DNA from: Nonomuraea coxensis DSM 45129
GTDB taxonomy: Bacteria > Actinomycetota > Actinomycetes > Streptosporangiales > Streptosporangiaceae
NCBI RefSeq assembly: GCF_019397265.1
Contig: NZ_CP068985.1
Span: 1 to 64,000 of the forward strand
Length of the DNA stretch: 64,000 nucleotides
Direction of reading: 5' to 3'
In this document: piece by piece, positions 61,621 through 64,000 of the stretch
Layout: the number at the start of each line of letters is the position of its first letter
Position numbering within the stretch: position 1 is the first letter of the stretch
Position numbers and translations under genes: made by a program
The notes under the pieces: generated by a model
The model's database searches: none
Seen by the model: the letters and a program-made list of their open reading frames with translations, nothing else
Told to the model about the DNA's origin: nothing

Positions 61621-62002
61621 GGTGGCAGGAGCCTTGGGCGTGCCGTTGACGGCCCTCGTCCTGGAGGCCGGCGCACCGGCCGCGGAGGCCGTCCGCGTGC
61701 CGGGGTCCGCCGTGACGGCGACGCTGCTGGAGGTCTTCGAGGAGCCGACCGCGACGTTCGAGCTGCTGCGCATGCGCGTCCGGCCCGGCGTCGTGCAACA
61801 CTCGCCGCCCCACGCCCCCGGCGTGACCGAACACGTCACGGTGTACGCGGGCGTGCTGCGCGCCGGCCCTGCCGACGCCCCTCTGGTGGCCGCGCCGGGC
61901 GAGCACATCTCCTGGCAGGCCGACGTCCCCCACGTCTACGGCACCGTCGGCCCGGACGAGGCGCTGGCCACTCTGCTGATCCGCTCCCCCCGGCAGTCCT
62001 GA
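61612..62002 (+). pseudogene. XRE-cupin regulator C-terminal fragment
   Basis: The frame starts with AYAVAGALGVPLTALVLEAG, the end of an XRE helix-turn-helix, and continues as a cupin barrel (MRVRPGVVQHSPPHAPGVTE, VYAGVLRAGPADAPLV, ISWQADVPHVYGTVG). Most of the DNA-binding domain is missing. The open frame runs on from the WD40 remnant without a stop, as a possible chimeric protein. Confidence 0.6.
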
Positions 62003-62103
62003 GCCACCGCGATCCCGCCGGGCCCCTCTGGACAACCGCCACGTCCACCTGATCAACTTCGACGGTCTGAGCGCGACGAGCCGAGAAACGACCTGGCGAG
62101 CAC

Positions 62104-62724
62104 ATGAGCCTCATCACCCTGCGGCAAGCCGCCGAGCGCTTCGACCTTTCGTACGACGCTCTCCGGAGGATCGCGGCGGCCGGCCTGCTCCCTGACGTCG
62201 GCCCCCACGCCGGCAAGCCCGTCATCTCCACGGACGTGGCACGACGACTCCAGGCTCGTTCCGCCGTAGCGCTCCATGACCTCCTGCCGACGACAACGGG
62301 CGCCGCCACGATGGCGGTGCTGCGCGTCGACGCCGCGAAGCCCGTCCCCGATGAAGATCGTCCCTTCATCGGCTTTCATGCCGACCTGACGCCTGAAGAC
62401 CTGTTGGAGGCGCTGCGCGGCTGGTGGGTGGGCAAGCCGGAAAAGATCGCCCAGGCCGGCATTCTCCCGGTGACACTCGGCGGCTTCGTCGTCGCCGTAC
62501 TGACGGGGCTCAGCGGCTGGGACAGAAAAGTGACGGAAAACGGCCTGACCCGTCATCGTTTCGACGCGAGACTCGCCGGCTGCATCAGCGACCTCAGCAC
62601 GCCTGCCAACATGATCACGGTCGGCCCGGCCGACGACCTGCGGATCGCCGGGCTCCTTCTCGGCAAGCGGCTCACCTCCACGGCCGGCGGCCCGATCGCT
62701 TACGTGACCGCAGCCTCTCGCTGA
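62104..62724 (+). CDS. Hypothetical protein with N-terminal helix-turn-helix
   Basis: This 206-residue protein begins ITLRQAAERFDLSYDALRRI, like a MerR/excisionase-type helix-turn-helix. The remainder is unassigned, with WVGKPEKIAQAGILPVTLGG and GLSGWDRKVTENGLTRHRF. DNA binding is likely, but the target is unknown. It stands alone, without obvious operon partners. Confidence 0.65.
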   Translation: MSLITLRQAAERFDLSYDALRRIAAAGLLPDVGPHAGKPVISTDVARRLQARSAVALHDLLPTTTGAATMAVLRVDAAKPVPDEDRPFIGFHADLTPEDLLEALRGWWVGKPEKIAQAGILPVTLGGFVVAVLTGLSGWDRKVTENGLTRHRFDARLAGCISDLSTPANMITVGPADDLRIAGLLLGKRLTSTAGGPIAYVTAASR

Positions 62725-62874
62725 CCGAGAGCGGCCACTGATCCCGTGACGTCCCCTTTTGACTCAAAAATGCACGAATTCTTGCCCGGTCTTGTCCAGG
62801 CGCAGTGATCCACGCCAGAATCAGTTCAGCCTTCAACTACTCGGTTGGAGCGTCACCGCACGGATAGGAGAGGC

Positions 62875-63303
62875 ATGAAGCGCACCATCTCCGTTCTCGT
62901 CGCCGCCGGCGTCCTCGGCGCCACGCTCACCGGCACCAGTCCCGCATCCGCATCCACCTCCGCCATCGACTGCGCAGCAGGCGGATACACCCGGGTCGTG
63001 AACAGCTACGTCCCCACCAACGTCGAGAGGCCGGCGATCGACGGCCACAGCTACAACATCGGCGGCCCGGACGGGTACACGTACGAGATCTGCCTCGACA
63101 TCCCGGACACCTCGACCTTCACGATCGAGGTACGGATCTGGAACAACGGCACACAGAGCTCGTTCGTGGACGACCGACCCGGGGACAAGATCTTCCGCTA
63201 CTCGCTCGCCCCCAACAGCTTCTGGCAGGTCTACGGCACGCTGACCGGGCCCGGCAGCACCTACCTCTATTACACCTGGCACGAGAAGCAGATCCCGGCC
63301 TGA
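62875..63303 (+). CDS. Small secreted protein
   Basis: This 142-residue protein has a standard signal peptide (MKRTISVLVAAGVLGATLTG) with likely cleavage after SPASA. The mature region has two Cys (IDCAAGG and EICLD), many aromatic residues and predicted beta strands. AGGAGAGG precedes ATG 62875. No family was recognised. Confidence 0.75.
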   Translation: MKRTISVLVAAGVLGATLTGTSPASASTSAIDCAAGGYTRVVNSYVPTNVERPAIDGHSYNIGGPDGYTYEICLDIPDTSTFTIEVRIWNNGTQSSFVDDRPGDKIFRYSLAPNSFWQVYGTLTGPGSTYLYYTWHEKQIPA

Positions 63304-63633
63304 CGTGGAACGGACCGACCACCGCTCTCATGCGGGCCAGAAGCCGGCTCAATCCGGGTTCAGATCCCTCAGGTTCCTGATCTCAGGAACGACGGCTCGG
63401 TGAACAACCGACTTCGCCGCCGCTCCTGAATTTCGCCGCTACGCAAACCGCAAAGGCCACATCCCGATCACGGGCATGTGGCCTTTGACCTGGAGCCGAG
63501 CACAGGAGATCCGGACGGCCGCACGAAGGATCGTTCAAGCCACCACCGATTACGGGCCAGAGCCGTCAGTTTCACAGCCCCATCCACCATTGCCGCCGGG
63601 CCACCGCCTCCACCCGCCGGCGATCGAGTCAGT
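63304..63633. other. Gene-free region near right end
   Basis: This 330-bp spacer between a rightward secreted-protein gene and a leftward gene holds one strong hairpin and no convincing coding frame. Confidence 0.5.
63452..63486. terminator. Bidirectional hairpin
   Basis: AAAGGCCACAT (63452-63462) pairs perfectly with ATGTGGCCTTT (63476-63486), and the loop has a further CCCG/CGGG stem. The A and T tails allow termination in both directions between converging genes. Confidence 0.75.
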
Positions 63634-64000
63634 TCACCGGCCTCCCCGCCGAGGAGGACAGCAGACAGTGGTCAGGCCTGAAATCTCGCCGGCTGGTGGC
63701 AGCTGCGAGCCGAAGCGCGCCACGCAGTGCCAGACCTTCTTCAGCGCCTGCAAGTCGTAGCGTCCGGTACGGACGGCGTCTCCGACGATCCGCGGATCAA
63801 GCAGACCGTCGACCGCGATCTCCGCGCCGAGCGCCACGTACTCCTGCCCCCGGTAGTCCGGGTGGCGCCGCAGATGCTCGACGGTGAGGCGGAATCCGGA
63901 ATGCCATTCCACCGGGCACGGAAGCCGGCGGGCCGCGTCCTCCACGGCGGTGCCGCGATAGCCGGGGTCGAGGATCAGCGCCTCCACGTCCCGTTCGAGC
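63634..64000 (-). CDS. Hypothetical protein, cut by the window edge
   Basis: The frame is open from the right edge to the stop at 63634, giving at least 121 residues with sequences such as LILDPGYRGTAVEDAARRL, RLTVEHLRRHPDYRGQEYVA and GLLDPRIVGDAVRTGRYDLQ. GTG 63987 is only an internal candidate start; the true start lies beyond the window. No family was recognised. Confidence 0.5.
   Translation of the reverse strand, partial: LERDVEALILDPGYRGTAVEDAARRLPCPVEWHSGFRLTVEHLRRHPDYRGQEYVALGAEIAVDGLLDPRIVGDAVRTGRYDLQALKKVWHCVARFGSQLPPAGEISGLTTVCCPPRRGGR

Overview
The window is the replication-origin end of a high-GC actinobacterial chromosome, and position 1 is the first base of dnaA. Gene order (dnaA, oriC, dnaN, gnd, recF, a DciA-like gene, gyrB, gyrA, a DUF3566 gene, tRNA-Ile), a conservon, an Fxs-type radical-SAM locus and a stand-alone second rpoB together point to Streptosporangiaceae, most likely Nonomuraea or a close relative. 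The genus is an inference from gene content; no database search was possible.

Layout. 1-11.6 kb: conserved replication core. 11.7-15.9 kb: a decayed 4.1-kb island between the intact tRNA-Ile gene and a second copy of its 3' half, holding a methyltransferase, an IS5-type transposase, a frameshifted tyrosine integrase and a secreted WD40 protein. 16.4-19.5 kb: an ArsR-like regulator, a small secreted protein, and an NmrA-like oxidoreductase with a seven-residue repeat expansion opposite an HxlR regulator. 19.5-23.4 kb: an rpoB paralogue without rpoC, carrying substitutions in the rifampicin-binding region and preceded by a cluster of DnaA-box sequences. 23.4-25.5 kb: a divergent PaiB-like/MocR-like pair. 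25.5-29.3 kb: a complete conservon (cvnA-B-C-D order on the minus strand).

29.5-39.4 kb: an Fxs-type peptide-modification region with an FxsB-like radical SAM/SPASM maturase, a translationally coupled HExxH protein, an FxsT-like NB-ARC/TPR protein, a short FxsA-like candidate precursor, a STAND-type ATPase-TPR protein and a membrane KAP-like NTPase. 39.4-47.7 kb: an amino-acid-type uptake and catabolism locus (FAD oxidoreductase, fused ABC permease-ATPase, lipoprotein binding protein, MmgE/PrpD protein) opposite a TetR regulator with a transposase-type zinc ribbon and an N-acyl-D-amino-acid deacylase. 47.8-50.0 kb: a methyltransferase, an HxlR regulator and an imine-reductase-like enzyme.

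50.0-55.6 kb: a compact candidate RiPP locus. An 18-codon gene with a near-perfect Shine-Dalgarno lies 15 nt before a 16-bp perfect hairpin, then a ThiF/E1-like adenylyltransferase and a PqqD-M50 membrane metalloprotease, with a large SARP/NB-ARC/TPR regulator divergent. No family was recognised for the peptide, and this is the best candidate for an undescribed system. 55.6-64 kb: accessory DNA rich in gene remnants (VOC, GlxA/AraC, GNAT, WD40 and cupin fragments), a Phd-VapC toxin-antitoxin pair between perfect 38-bp direct repeats, a TetR/DUF1772 pair, a sigma factor with its partner protein, and small secreted or unknown proteins. The last gene runs off the right edge.
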